From NCBI GenBank assembly GCA_003164715.1, contig PLTZ01000035.1, positions 30,428-94,427 on the forward strand: a stretch of DNA of 64,000 nt, given 5' to 3'. How positions within the stretch are numbered: position 1 is the first letter of the stretch; each line of letters opens with the position of its first letter. Shown here in pieces: positions 34,673 through 44,313 of this stretch. The position numbers were made by a program, and so were the translations under genes. Below the pieces are notes generated by a model. The model saw only the letters and a list, made by a program, of their open reading frames with translations. It had not been told where the DNA came from and did not search any database. Source of the DNA: Opitutaceae bacterium. GTDB lineage: Bacteria > Verrucomicrobiota > Verrucomicrobiia > Opitutales > Opitutaceae.

Positions 34673-35815
34673 GTGAGCCTGCCCGACTACATCCACTCCC
34701 CCACCGTCGCCGCACAGGCGCTCGGGTTCGGAGACCCGGCGACGGCGGGCATCGTGCCCGCCATCCATCCGTCCACGACCTATGAGCGCGGGGCGGACAA
34801 CACGCTGCTTTCCGGCCGGCTCTACTCGCGGGCGGACAACCCGAACTACGAGCCGCCCGAGGCGGTCCTGACGCGGCTTGAGGCCGGCGCGGCGACGGCG
34901 GTCTTCAGCTCGGGCATGAGCGCCGCGACCGCGGTCTTCATGGCCCTCAAGCCGGGCGACCACGTCCTCGTTCCGAAGGTGATCTACTGGGCCTTGCGCG
35001 CGTGGCTCCTGGGCTGGGCGACCGACTGGGGCCTGCGCGTGGAGTCGGTCGACACGACGGACCCCGCCGCGGTCGAGGGCTCGGTGCGCCGGGGGCAGAC
35101 CAAGCTCATCTGGATCGAGACGCCGGCCAACCCAACGCTTGTCGTCAGCGACATCGAGGCCCTGGCGGAGGTGGCGCACCGCGCGGGCGCGCTCCTGGCG
35201 GTCGACTCGACCTTCGCCACGCCGGTCCACTCCCTGCCCCTGCTGCTCGGCGCGGACCTGGTGATGCATTCCGCGACCAAGTACTTGAACGGCCACTCCG
35301 ACGTGATCGCCGGCACCGTCACGACGCGCGAGGAGGACGCCTTCTGGGGGAGGATCATAGCCGTGCGGTCCCAGGCCGGCACGGTGCTCGGCCCCTTTGA
35401 GGCCTGGCTCCTCCTTCGCGGGATGCGCACGCTCTTCGTGCGGGTGGCGGCCCAGAGCCGGGCCGCGATGCGGATCGCGGAGCACTTCGAGGGCCATTCA
35501 GGTGTCGAGGCCGTCCTTTACCCCGGCCTCACCTCCTTTCCCGGCCACCGGGTTGCCGCCCGCCAGATGCAGGGGGGCTTCGGCGGCATGCTCTCCCTCC
35601 GCGTCGCGGGCGGGGCGCCGGGCGCCCTCTCCGCTTTGGGCCGGCTGCGGATCTGGAAGCGCGCCACCTCCCTCGGGGGAGTGGAGAGCCTGGTCGAGCA
35701 CCGGGCGAGCGTCGAGGGGCCGCAGAGCGCGACCCCGGCCGACCTCCTGCGCCTGTCCGTGGGCCTCGAGGACGCGGACGACCTGATTCGCGACCTGGAG
35801 CAGGCGCTCAAGTAG
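34673..35815 (+). CDS. Second Cys/Met-metabolism PLP enzyme
   Basis: 380 residues, from a GTG at 34673. The PLP fold shows RLYSRADNPNYEPPEAVLTRLE, SSGMSAATAV, WIETPANPTLVVSDI, VDSTFATP and the PLP lysine Lys203 in VMHSATKYLNGHSD. Length and the NPTL segment are closer to cystathionine gamma-synthase or beta-/gamma-lyase than to the MetY-type enzyme on the other side. It follows the cupin gene by 72 bases on the same strand. It may interconvert cystathionine, cysteine and homocysteine, or handle methanethiol. The exact reaction cannot be set from sequence alone. Confidence 0.85.
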   Translation: MSLPDYIHSPTVAAQALGFGDPATAGIVPAIHPSTTYERGADNTLLSGRLYSRADNPNYEPPEAVLTRLEAGAATAVFSSGMSAATAVFMALKPGDHVLVPKVIYWALRAWLLGWATDWGLRVESVDTTDPAAVEGSVRRGQTKLIWIETPANPTLVVSDIEALAEVAHRAGALLAVDSTFATPVHSLPLLLGADLVMHSATKYLNGHSDVIAGTVTTREEDAFWGRIIAVRSQAGTVLGPFEAWLLLRGMRTLFVRVAAQSRAAMRIAEHFEGHSGVEAVLYPGLTSFPGHRVAARQMQGGFGGMLSLRVAGGAPGALSALGRLRIWKRATSLGGVESLVEHRASVEGPQSATPADLLRLSVGLEDADDLIRDLEQALK

Positions 35816-35840
35816 GCGACGCCCCTTTCGCAACGGAGCC

Positions 35841-36503
35841 TCAACCGAGCAGCCCGCGCAGCTCCGCGATTTCGCGCCTGAGCTCGGCAACCTCCCCACG
35901 CAAGGCGCGGGCCTCGGCCTCGAGGCTCGCCAGCCGGCCCTCGTCGGCTTGCGCCACAGGGGCCGCGGGCGATGCCTCCTGCGCAGGGACCGGCGCCGGC
36001 AGGCTCGCCTCGCCCGAGAGCAGCTGCGCGTAGCGCGGCTCCTTCATCCCGGGCTGGCGGGGCAGCTTGACCGCAAGGGGCACGGGGGTCCGGTCGATCA
36101 GCTCGCGAAGGGCGACCTCAACCTCCTCAAGGCTCGCGAACTCGTGCATCCGCGCCGTGCGGCCGCGCAGCTCCCCCGGCGTCTGCGGCCCGCGCAGCAA
36201 TAGGACGCACAGGACGGCCGTCTCGGGCCTAGGGAGCTCGAAGGTCTCCGCTATCCGGTGGCCGAACTTCGCGACCCGGCTGTCCGCCCCCTGGAACATG
36301 AACGCGAGTTTCTTCTCGCGCAGCAGGTCGATGCCGCGCACCACGTCGTGCTCCGCATACGAGACGACGGGGTCCCGGTTCGAGCTCTGGTTGCACGCAT
36401 TCGTGAGCGCGTTGAGCGTCAGCGGATAGTAGTCCGGCGTCGTGATGTCCTTCTCGATGAGCGAGCCGAGCACCCTGACCTCGACCGGGCTGAGCGGATC
36501 CAT
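35841..36503 (-). CDS. yceH: YceH-family (DUF480) winged-helix protein
   Basis: 220 residues. The whole N-terminal 165 residues match the DUF480/YceH family: VRVLGSLIEKDITTPDYYPLTLNALTNACNQ, SNRDPVV, and a second winged-helix unit with RPETAVLCVLLLRGPQTPGELR. A low-complexity linker rich in Ala and Pro and a short C-terminal coiled coil (residues about 190-218) follow. The function is not established. It is convergent with the PLP-enzyme gene and separated by 33 bases from the beta-galactosidase gene. Confidence 0.9.
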   Translation of the reverse strand: MDPLSPVEVRVLGSLIEKDITTPDYYPLTLNALTNACNQSSNRDPVVSYAEHDVVRGIDLLREKKLAFMFQGADSRVAKFGHRIAETFELPRPETAVLCVLLLRGPQTPGELRGRTARMHEFASLEEVEVALRELIDRTPVPLAVKLPRQPGMKEPRYAQLLSGEASLPAPVPAQEASPAAPVAQADEGRLASLEAEARALRGEVAELRREIAELRGLLG

Positions 36504-36536
36504 CTCGTCAAGTGTCGCAGGCGGGCCGCCCCGGGG

Positions 36537-39419
36537 TCACGGGACCGCGGGGCGAGCGTCCGCCTCCTGGGTCTTAAGCGAGAATGTGCCGGGCGCCAGG
36601 CCCTCCGCGCTCGCCGTCAGCACGATCGTCCCCGCCTCCTTGGACGCCCTCACGATGACTTCCGACAAACCGTTGAAGAGGCTGCGCCCCCACTGGAGGG
36701 CCTGGGGGGAATCCTGCATGCGCAGCGCCACGCCCTTGCACGGGCCCATCGGCTCGGGACCGTAGTTCGCCATCGGCACGGCGATCACGTTCTCGCCGGA
36801 GTGCAGGAGCTCCTTGACGTCGTACGCCACCGCGTTGCGGTCGTCGATCGAGCCCCCGACCTTGTGGCCGTTGACGTAGACGGCGATCCCGCCGGCGAGC
36901 CTTCCGAAGACGAGCTCCACGACAGGAGACGCCAGGTCGGCCGCGGACACGTCGAATAGGGCGCGGAATACGGCCCGGTCATGGTAGCCCAGGGGCCCCC
37001 CGGAGTCCGCGCGCACGTCATATCGATCCCATTTCGAATCGTCGAAGGCGACGCCCTCCTCGGGCAAATTCTCCGGGTACGGATCCGCGACCGTCTTCCA
37101 GCGCCAGCCGCCGACCGGGAGGCTGCGGGTCGGCGCCTCCGCGACCAGGGTGTCGGGCTCGTGGCAGCTCGGGTCCCCGTTGCCCACGCCGATAATCCGG
37201 CCCGGGCCCTCCAGCCCGAAGGAAACCTTGTTGCCGGCCGTCGGGACGACCACACCGTGCGCGTCGACCGCCGACACCGTGAACACCGCGATGTCCTCGC
37301 CGTCGGCGTCGATCTCGGTCCGGTTGGGCGTGAGCTTCACGGCCTGCGCCGGGCCCGCGGTCTCGACCTCGGTCTCCGCGGCGGCCTTCCCGTCCTTGTA
37401 GGCGGTGGCGGACAACTTGCCGGGGGCGTACGGGACCTTCCACTTGATCTCGGAGTATTTCTTCGTCGGCTGGCGCCCCAGGCTCTTGCCGTTCAGGAAG
37501 AGCTCGACCTCGTCGCAGTTGCTCTGCGTCCGCACGTCGATCGCCTGGCCCTCCCGCCCGGCCCAGTTCCAGTGCGGCAGGATGTGCACCATCGGGTGGT
37601 CGCTCCACACCGATTGGTAGTAGTAGAAGTTGTCCTTCGGGAAGCCGCACGTGTCCATGATGCCGAAGTGGGAGTTGATGCAGGGCCAGCCGTAGGGGGT
37701 CGGCTCGCCCCTGTAGTCAAAGCCGGTCCACACGAACCCGCCGGACAGCCACGGGCGCGGCCCGAAGAAGCTAACCCACGTCTCGGCCGTCTGGGCCCAT
37801 TCAGGCGCGTTGTCGTCGTAGGCGCTCACGTAGCCCCGCACCGGGTCGTTGGCGTAGATCCCGCGCGTCGAGACCGTGCTTCCCTGCTCGCTGCCGACGT
37901 TCGGCTGCAGCGGGTGCTCCTTGTGGTAGTCGTCCATGTCCTTGCCGACATGGTAGCTCCAGCCGCGGACCTCCACGGCCTCGTTGACGCCGGGATACTC
38001 GTTGCCGACCGCAGCGTTGCAGGTGACGGGCCGAGTCGGGTCGAGCCGCTTCACCAGCTCCTGCATAACCGCGGCGACCCGCTTGCCCGACGGCGTTCCC
38101 TGGACCGTGAACTCCTCGTTGCCGAGCGACCAGATGCCAACGCTCGGGTGGTTGCGGTCGCGGCGGATCTGCTCCTCGAGCAGCCCAATGTGGTGCGCGT
38201 CGCTGCCGAGCTGCCTGTTCTCGTCCATCACGATCATCCCCAAGCGGTCGCATGCCTCGAGCAGCTCGGGGGTCGGGGGATTGTGGGCGGTGCGGTAGGC
38301 GTTGCATCCCATCTCCTTCAGGCGCGCGATCCTGAAGTACTGCAGCGCGTCGGGCAGGGCGGAGCCCACGCCGGCGTGGTCCTGGTGGTTGGACGTGCCC
38401 TTAAGGGCGTAGGGCGCGCCGTTCAGGAGGAAGCCCTTGTCCGGGTCGAACCCGACCGTGCGTATACCGAAGTCGGTCTCGACCTTGTCGGTCGTCTTGC
38501 CGCCCGTCGTCACCGAGGTGATGAGCGTATAGAGGTTCGGGGTCTCGGGCGACCAGAGCATCGGCGACTTGACCATCGCCTGCTGCTCGACGTCCGCCGT
38601 CTCCATGGTCCCAAGGTGCACGGTCTGCGTCACCGTGGTCACCAGACCGCCGTCCGGCCCGTTGATTGTCCAGATGACCGTCGCGTCGACAGGCGTCGCC
38701 TGCGAATTGACCACGCGGGCCAGCACGCGCATCGGATCCGAGCCCTTTGGCACGTTGTCCTTGAAGCCGCTGATGGCGTAGATGCCGTCCGGCGACAGGG
38801 CCAGGGCCGCGGTCTTCACGAGCCAGACGTGGCGGTAGATGCCCGCGCCCTCGTAGAACCAGCCCTCGGCCTTGGAGGCATCGACCTTGACCGACACGAC
38901 ATTCGTGCCGCCGCAGTTGGCGACGTCCGTGATGTCGTAGCGGAAGCCGCTGTAGCCGCTCTCATGGTGCCCAACGAACCAGCCGTTCACGATGACCGTG
39001 CAGTCGCGGTAGACGCCGTCGAACTCGAGCCAGAGCCTCTTGCCCGCGTCGGCGGCCGGCAGGTCGAACGTTCGACGGTACCAGGCGACGCTGGTCTGGG
39101 GAAAACCCTCGCCGACGGGTTTAAAGCCGTGCGCGGCGTCCGCGGCCGGGTCAAAGGGAAGTTCGATCGCCCAGTCGTGGGGCAGGTCGACCTTGCGCCA
39201 GCTCGCGTCGCTGTAGGACACGCTGCCTGGGCCGTACCCGGTGCCGGCCTTCGAGAGGCCATAGCCCGGGCCCCAGTCATTTCCGAGGTGGAACCTCCAC
39301 CCGAGGTCCAAGAGGAGCCTCTCCCTAGGGCCTGAATCGGCTGCGATGGCCTGTTGACCGGCGGTGACAGCGGCAAACGCCACGACGAGCGCAAAAAGAC
39401 GACGTGTGACTGGGTTCAT
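36537..39419 (-). CDS. galB: Secreted GH2 beta-galactosidase, GalB type
   Basis: 960 residues from the ATG at 39419, with signal peptide LFALVVAFAAVTAGQQAIAA. GH2 order is seen: sugar-binding jelly roll (about 30-205), Ig-like sandwich (about 210-320), TIM barrel with GCNAYRTAHNPP, acid/base Glu435 in WSLGNEEF and nucleophile Glu511 in NVGSEQGS, then DUF4982 and a further Ig-like domain. An extra segment of about 150 residues (about 755-908) resembles a second galactose-binding jelly roll (FDDSKWDRYDV, VYVNGHKVGG) set inside the terminal Ig-like region. It should remove beta-galactosyl ends from plant polymers. It follows galM on the same strand. Confidence 0.9.
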   Translation of the reverse strand: MNPVTRRLFALVVAFAAVTAGQQAIAADSGPRERLLLDLGWRFHLGNDWGPGYGLSKAGTGYGPGSVSYSDASWRKVDLPHDWAIELPFDPAADAAHGFKPVGEGFPQTSVAWYRRTFDLPAADAGKRLWLEFDGVYRDCTVIVNGWFVGHHESGYSGFRYDITDVANCGGTNVVSVKVDASKAEGWFYEGAGIYRHVWLVKTAALALSPDGIYAISGFKDNVPKGSDPMRVLARVVNSQATPVDATVIWTINGPDGGLVTTVTQTVHLGTMETADVEQQAMVKSPMLWSPETPNLYTLITSVTTGGKTTDKVETDFGIRTVGFDPDKGFLLNGAPYALKGTSNHQDHAGVGSALPDALQYFRIARLKEMGCNAYRTAHNPPTPELLEACDRLGMIVMDENRQLGSDAHHIGLLEEQIRRDRNHPSVGIWSLGNEEFTVQGTPSGKRVAAVMQELVKRLDPTRPVTCNAAVGNEYPGVNEAVEVRGWSYHVGKDMDDYHKEHPLQPNVGSEQGSTVSTRGIYANDPVRGYVSAYDDNAPEWAQTAETWVSFFGPRPWLSGGFVWTGFDYRGEPTPYGWPCINSHFGIMDTCGFPKDNFYYYQSVWSDHPMVHILPHWNWAGREGQAIDVRTQSNCDEVELFLNGKSLGRQPTKKYSEIKWKVPYAPGKLSATAYKDGKAAAETEVETAGPAQAVKLTPNRTEIDADGEDIAVFTVSAVDAHGVVVPTAGNKVSFGLEGPGRIIGVGNGDPSCHEPDTLVAEAPTRSLPVGGWRWKTVADPYPENLPEEGVAFDDSKWDRYDVRADSGGPLGYHDRAVFRALFDVSAADLASPVVELVFGRLAGGIAVYVNGHKVGGSIDDRNAVAYDVKELLHSGENVIAVPMANYGPEPMGPCKGVALRMQDSPQALQWGRSLFNGLSEVIVRASKEAGTIVLTASAEGLAPGTFSLKTQEADARPAVP

Positions 39420-39506
39420 AAGGGGTTTGGGGCCCTTTAAGCTGGCACGCGCGCGCAGCCGCGGCAAGCCGCCCGTCAAATCCGCCGCTAAGATAGTAGC
39501 GGCGCC

Positions 39507-40622
39507 CTACTTAGCCATAAACCGGAATATCGTCGTCGACCGGTAGGTGTCGCCGGCCTTCAGGACGGACGCCGGAAAATTGGGGTGGTTCACCGAGTCG
39601 GGGAAATGCTGCGTCTCGAGGCAAAGCGCCCAGTACTGGCGGTAGACGACGCCCTTCTTGCCCGTGATCGTCCCGTCCAGGAAGTTGCCCGTGTAGAACT
39701 GGACCCCCGGCTCGGTGCTCGAGACTTGCATTTCGCGGCCGCTCCTTGGCTCGTAGACCGTCGCGACCAGGGCCAGCCGGCCCCCTGCCCCATTGACGAC
39801 GAAATTGTGGTCGTAGCCGACCGGGCTTGCGCCGACCTCCTTCAGGTGCTCCCCTATCCGGGTCGGGCTGCGGAAATCCATCGGGGTTCCCGCGACCGGT
39901 GCAATCTCGCCGGTCGGGATCAGCGTCGAGTCGACCGGGGTGTACCGGTCGGCGTTGAGCGTCAGGACGTTGCCCAGGATGTCCCCGTTCTCGGCCCCCC
40001 CGAGGTTGAAGTAGCTGTGGTTGGTCACGTTGACCGGCGTATCCCGGTCCGTCGCGACCGCGTAATCTATCCGCAGCTCGATCGAGCTGGAGAGGGAATA
40101 GGTGACCGTCACGCTGCAGTTGCCCGGATAGCCCTCCTCGCCGTCCCGGCTCAGATACGAAAACCTGACCGCGGGCGTGTCGCCCGGCACGACCTGCGCG
40201 CCCCAGACCACCTTGTCGAAGCCCTTCTTCCCCCCGTGCAGGTGGTTCGGGCCGTCATTCGTGGCGAGCTGGTAGGTGCGGCCGCCAAGCGTGAAGCGCC
40301 CTTTTGCGATGCGGTTGCCCACGCGCCCCACGATCGCGCCGAAGTAGGGCTCCTTCGATAGATAGCCGTCGATGTGGTCGAATCCGAGGACGACATCGTC
40401 GAGCTTCCCGTTGCGATCGGGAACGTCGAGCTCGGTGAGGATGGCGCCGTAGGTCATGACCTTTGCGACCATCCCGCCCGCCCCCCTCAGGACGTAGAGA
40501 TCGACCGCCTTGCCGTCGGCCCGGCCGAACGGGACCCTCTCGACCGCGGGGCCACCGGCCGCCTGGGCGGCCGCGGCGCAGAGGCCGAGGGAAAGGATGA
40601 GTGCGGGAATTCGAGCGTTCAT
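39507..40622 (-). CDS. galM: Secreted aldose 1-epimerase
   Basis: 371 residues from the ATG at 40622, with signal peptide LILSLGLCAAAAQA; the frame extends upstream without homology. The galactose-mutarotase fold is clear: GRVGNRIAKGRFTLGGRTYQL, the catalytic His in VNVTNHSYFNLGG and the catalytic Glu in SSTEPGVQFYTGNFLDG. It interconverts alpha and beta anomers of galactose and related sugars, here in the periplasm. It lies between a sodium-sugar symporter and a beta-galactosidase, so the three likely release, mutarotate and import the same sugar. Confidence 0.92.
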   Translation of the reverse strand: MNARIPALILSLGLCAAAAQAAGGPAVERVPFGRADGKAVDLYVLRGAGGMVAKVMTYGAILTELDVPDRNGKLDDVVLGFDHIDGYLSKEPYFGAIVGRVGNRIAKGRFTLGGRTYQLATNDGPNHLHGGKKGFDKVVWGAQVVPGDTPAVRFSYLSRDGEEGYPGNCSVTVTYSLSSSIELRIDYAVATDRDTPVNVTNHSYFNLGGAENGDILGNVLTLNADRYTPVDSTLIPTGEIAPVAGTPMDFRSPTRIGEHLKEVGASPVGYDHNFVVNGAGGRLALVATVYEPRSGREMQVSSTEPGVQFYTGNFLDGTITGKKGVVYRQYWALCLETQHFPDSVNHPNFPASVLKAGDTYRSTTIFRFMAK

Positions 40623-40665
40623 GATAGGGAAGGTGTGGCCGGCCGGGCGTGTCGCCGCCCCGGGG

Positions 40666-42495
40666 TCAGCCCGAGAAGTAGACATAGGCCGCAAGGATGC
40701 AGCAAAGGATGAACGCCGACGCCAGGACGTCCCGCTTGTCCCAGCTGGCCTTCGTGCGCGCCCGGTCGGCGTCGGACGCGGTCGCATAGGTGAGGCTCTT
40801 GATCCTGCCGTAGTCCGGGGAGGCCGTGGCGTAGCTCACGGCGACCATCACGACCGCGGAGACCAGCGTGATCAGCACGCTGAAATACTGGAAGTTGATG
40901 TTGTTCACGATCCAGAAGAAGGAGCCATGAGCGTAGCCGTGCTCCAGCCCACCGACCTTCATGGTCTTTAGCGTGTCCACCACCATGCGGAATCCCCCGA
41001 TCGCGAAGCCCACGACCATCGCCCAGAGGCACCCCCGGGCGTTGAGCCGCTTCCAGAAGACGCCGAAGAAGAAGACGATGAATATCGGCGGGGCGAGGTA
41101 TCCCTGGACCGACTGGAGGTAGTCGTAGAGGCCGTGCGCCCCCTGGATCACGGGGATCCACGCGAGGGAGATCAGGATCATCCCGGCCGTCGCGATGCGC
41201 CCCATGCGCACAAGCTCGTGCTGCGAGGCGAGCGGCCGGAGCTTCTGGTAGAGGTCGACGGTGAACAGGGTCGAGCACGCGTTGAACACGCCGGCAAGCG
41301 AACCCATGAGCGCCGACAGGAGGCCCGCGACGACGATTCCGCGGAGCCCGGGCGGCAGCAGGAACTTCACCATCAGCGGGAACGCGGCCTGGCACTCGGC
41401 CGGGACCGGCTTGCCGTCGGCCCCCACCATCGACGCGAGCTCGGGGAGCTTCCCGCTTTTGGCCAGCGCAAAGCAGATGAGCCCCGGGATGATGAACAGG
41501 TACACCGGAAACAGCTTGAGGAAGGCGGCGAAGATGCTGCCCCGGCGCGCGATTGTCTCGTTCGGGGCGCCCAGGGCGCGCTGGACAATGTACTGGTCGG
41601 TGCACCAGTACCACAGCCCGATGATCGGCGCGCAGATCAGCATGCCAGGCCACGGGAACCTGTCGTTAAAGTACCAGGCCTGCCGGACGATGGCCCCCGA
41701 CGTGTTCGTCTCGAGGACGGGCAGCCATGTGGACTGCTGGCCGACGGGGGTGATCGGCTTCCAGAGGTTGAACATCTCGGAACCACAGACATGCCGGAGC
41801 TCGGACCACCCGCCGAGCCGGTGCAGCCCGTAGAGGGTCAGGCACGCCGAGCCCCCGATCAGCACCACCACCTGGACGGCGTCGTTGTAGACCACCGCCC
41901 GCATGCCGCCGAGGAGCGTGTAGAGGCCGGTCAGCAGGATGACGGAGACGGACCCGATCCAGAAGCTGTTGATCGTCGTGCCGCCCACCGTGAGATGCAC
42001 CTCGGGCAGCAGGGTCGCGAACACGACCCCACCCGCGAAGATCCCGACCGCGATCTTCGAGAGGATGAAGGTGATGATCGAGACGATCGAAAGGACGTAG
42101 CGCGAGGAGGGACCGAAGCGGCGCTCGAGGAACTCGGGCATCGTGAAGACGAGCGAACGCGAGTAGAACGGGACGAAGACCCACGCGAGGACTAGCAGGC
42201 ACCACGCGTGGAGCTCGTAGTGCGCCAGCGCCACCCCGTCGGTCGCACCCGAGCCCGCCAGGCCGACGATGTGCTCGGAGCCGATGTTGGACGCGAAGAT
42301 CGAGGCGCCGATCACCCACCAGCCGAGGTTGCGCCCCGCCAGGAAGTAGTCGGTCGCCGTGTCCTTGTTCTTGCGGACCACCCAGCTGGCGACACCGAGG
42401 AGCAGGCCGAAATAAAGCGCGATTGCGACCCAGTCGATCGGGGTCAGGGTGGACGCGGAGGACGTGGCCATGGCGAGTGGGGTGGGCAGACTCAT
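40666..42495 (-). CDS. SSS-family sodium/sugar symporter (SGLT-like)
   Basis: 609 residues with about 14 membrane helices. Family features include DYFLAGRNLGWWVIGASIFASNIGSEHIVGLAGSG near residue 55 and the RALGAPNETIARRGSIFAAFLKL segment near residue 310, as in SGLT/vSGLT galactose transporters. It should couple sodium entry to import of galactose, glucose or arabinose. It is first in a leftward set with galM and galB (43 and 87 bases apart) and diverges from araB with about 135 bases between, so one control region may serve both directions. The first ATG is used; a second lies eight codons in. Confidence 0.9.
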   Translation of the reverse strand: MSLPTPLAMATSSASTLTPIDWVAIALYFGLLLGVASWVVRKNKDTATDYFLAGRNLGWWVIGASIFASNIGSEHIVGLAGSGATDGVALAHYELHAWCLLVLAWVFVPFYSRSLVFTMPEFLERRFGPSSRYVLSIVSIITFILSKIAVGIFAGGVVFATLLPEVHLTVGGTTINSFWIGSVSVILLTGLYTLLGGMRAVVYNDAVQVVVLIGGSACLTLYGLHRLGGWSELRHVCGSEMFNLWKPITPVGQQSTWLPVLETNTSGAIVRQAWYFNDRFPWPGMLICAPIIGLWYWCTDQYIVQRALGAPNETIARRGSIFAAFLKLFPVYLFIIPGLICFALAKSGKLPELASMVGADGKPVPAECQAAFPLMVKFLLPPGLRGIVVAGLLSALMGSLAGVFNACSTLFTVDLYQKLRPLASQHELVRMGRIATAGMILISLAWIPVIQGAHGLYDYLQSVQGYLAPPIFIVFFFGVFWKRLNARGCLWAMVVGFAIGGFRMVVDTLKTMKVGGLEHGYAHGSFFWIVNNINFQYFSVLITLVSAVVMVAVSYATASPDYGRIKSLTYATASDADRARTKASWDKRDVLASAFILCCILAAYVYFSG

Positions 42496-42632
42496 GGGGT
42501 AGCGGCGGGCCGCGGGTAAACGTAGGAAGCGCCGTGAAAGGGTGGCGACTTTCGATTCACTTTACCGTCCAGTCAACTCAGGATCGTCTCCGCACCGCGG
42601 GCGCGCACGATTGACGGCGAATCCCCAAGGAT

Positions 42633-44300
42633 ATGGCGTTTACCCTAGGCATCGACTTTGGAACGAATTCGGCGCGGGCGCTCGTCGTGCGCTGCAGGGA
42701 CGGCGCGGAGCTGGGAACCTGCGTCGTCGGCTACAGGAGCGGGAGGCAGGGGGTCCTCCTCGACCCGCGGGACGCGAACCTCGCGCGCCAGCACCCGGGC
42801 GACTACCTGACAGCCCTGGAGGCGTGCGTGGGCGGGGCGCTCGCCGCCGCCGGGCGCTCGGGCGGCTTCTCGGCCGCGCGGATCGTCGGCGTCGGCGTCG
42901 ACACCACCGGCTCCTCGCCCATCCCCGTCGACCGCGCCAATCGGCCGCTCGGCCTGGACCGGAAATGGCGCCGCAACCTGGCGGCCCAGTGCTGGCTCTG
43001 GAAGGACCACACCGGCTGGCGCGAGGCGGCCCGGATCACCGAGGTCGCGGCACGCATGCGCCCCGCGTACATAGCGAAGTGCGGCAACGCCTACTCCTCG
43101 GAGTGGTTCTGGTCGAAGATATGGCACTGCCTTGTGGTGGCGCCGGACGTCTTCAGGGCGGCGCACTCGTGGGTCGAATTGGCCGACTGGATTCCCTCCG
43201 CGCTTTCCGGGGTGACGGACCCGACGAAGGTCGTGCGGGGGATCTGCGCCGCGGGGCACAAGGCCCTCTACAGCGATGAGTGGGGCGGCCTCCCCGACAA
43301 GGCCTTCCTCTCGGCCCTCGACCCGCGCCTGGCTAGCCTCAGGGACCGCCTCTACGACCGCGCATTCGACGCGACCACCGCGGCCGGCTCGCTGTGCGCC
43401 CCCTGGGCGGCGAGGCTCGGGCTTCCCGCGGGCATCCCGGTCGCCATCGGTGAGTTCGACGTCCACTACGGGGCGATCGCCTGCGGCGTCAGGGAGGGCA
43501 CCCTGGTCAAGGTCATCGGAACCTCGACGTGCGACTGCGCCGTGGTCTCGCCCAGCAAGAGGGTCCCGGACATCCCCGGAATCTGCGGCATCGTGCCCGG
43601 GGCAATCCTTCCCGGATACATCGGGATCGAGGCGGGCCAGTCGGCGGTCGGGGATATCTTCAACTGGTGGGTCGAGACGGTCTGCCGCGGCGACGCGGGG
43701 CTTCACGCGAGGCTCTCCGCGGAGGCCGCAGGCCAGGAGCCCGGGGAGAGCGGGCTCCTTGCCCTGGACTGGAACAACGGCAACCGGACCATCCTGGTCG
43801 ACCCGCGGCTGTCGGGGCTTCTTGTCGGGAGCACGCTCCACACGACCCGGGCCGAGATCTACCGCTCCCTCATCGAGGCGACGGCCTTTGGCGCCCGGAT
43901 GATCATCGAGCGGATCCGCGACTACGGCGTGCCGATTCGGCGGATCGTCTGCGCGGGCGGCATCGCCGAGAAGAACCCGCTGCTCATGCAGATCTACGCG
44001 GACGTGACCGGCTGCGCGCTCTATGTCAGCGGCTCCAACCAGGCCTGCGCTCTGGGCTCGGCGATTAGCGCGGCGGTCCTCGCCGGCGCCCATCGCGATT
44101 TCCCCGCGGCGCAGCGCGCGATGACCCACCTGAGGAAGACCTCCTACAAACCCAACCCCAGGCGCCGGAGGGCCTACAACCGGCTCTACGAGCTGTACCG
44201 GAGCCTCCACGACGGTTTCGGCGGGGTTCGCAAGGACGTCGACCTGTCGCGGGTCATGAAGGAGCTCCTCGAGATGAAGGCGCAGGTCCGCGGCCCATGA
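42633..44300 (+). CDS. araB: Ribulokinase
   Basis: 555 residues. FGGY kinase features: [17 protein letters not shown] at the N terminus (phosphate 1 loop), [34 protein letters not shown] near residue 115 (typical of AraB), a WSKIWHCL stretch, GTSTCDC and, near the end, [23 protein letters not shown] (adenosine site). It phosphorylates L-ribulose with ATP. AAGGAT lies close before the ATG. It starts an araBAD operon: araA follows after 13 bases. No AraC-type regulator is present in the window. Confidence 0.96.
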   Translation: MAFTLGIDFGTNSARALVVRCRDGAELGTCVVGYRSGRQGVLLDPRDANLARQHPGDYLTALEACVGGALAAAGRSGGFSAARIVGVGVDTTGSSPIPVDRANRPLGLDRKWRRNLAAQCWLWKDHTGWREAARITEVAARMRPAYIAKCGNAYSSEWFWSKIWHCLVVAPDVFRAAHSWVELADWIPSALSGVTDPTKVVRGICAAGHKALYSDEWGGLPDKAFLSALDPRLASLRDRLYDRAFDATTAAGSLCAPWAARLGLPAGIPVAIGEFDVHYGAIACGVREGTLVKVIGTSTCDCAVVSPSKRVPDIPGICGIVPGAILPGYIGIEAGQSAVGDIFNWWVETVCRGDAGLHARLSAEAAGQEPGESGLLALDWNNGNRTILVDPRLSGLLVGSTLHTTRAEIYRSLIEATAFGARMIIERIRDYGVPIRRIVCAGGIAEKNPLLMQIYADVTGCALYVSGSNQACALGSAISAAVLAGAHRDFPAAQRAMTHLRKTSYKPNPRRRRAYNRLYELYRSLHDGFGGVRKDVDLSRVMKELLEMKAQVRGP

Positions 44301-44313
44301 ATCCACCCTATCT

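Noticed and set aside
40619..41653. An overlapping minus-strand frame within the symporter gene
   Set aside because: It lies on the same strand in another frame and lacks hydrophobic helices; the symporter frame is clearly the coding one.
42496..42632. GTGAA...TTCAC half-sites between the symporter and araB as a possible operator
   Set aside because: The arms are only five bases and the spacing is not compact; too weak to call.
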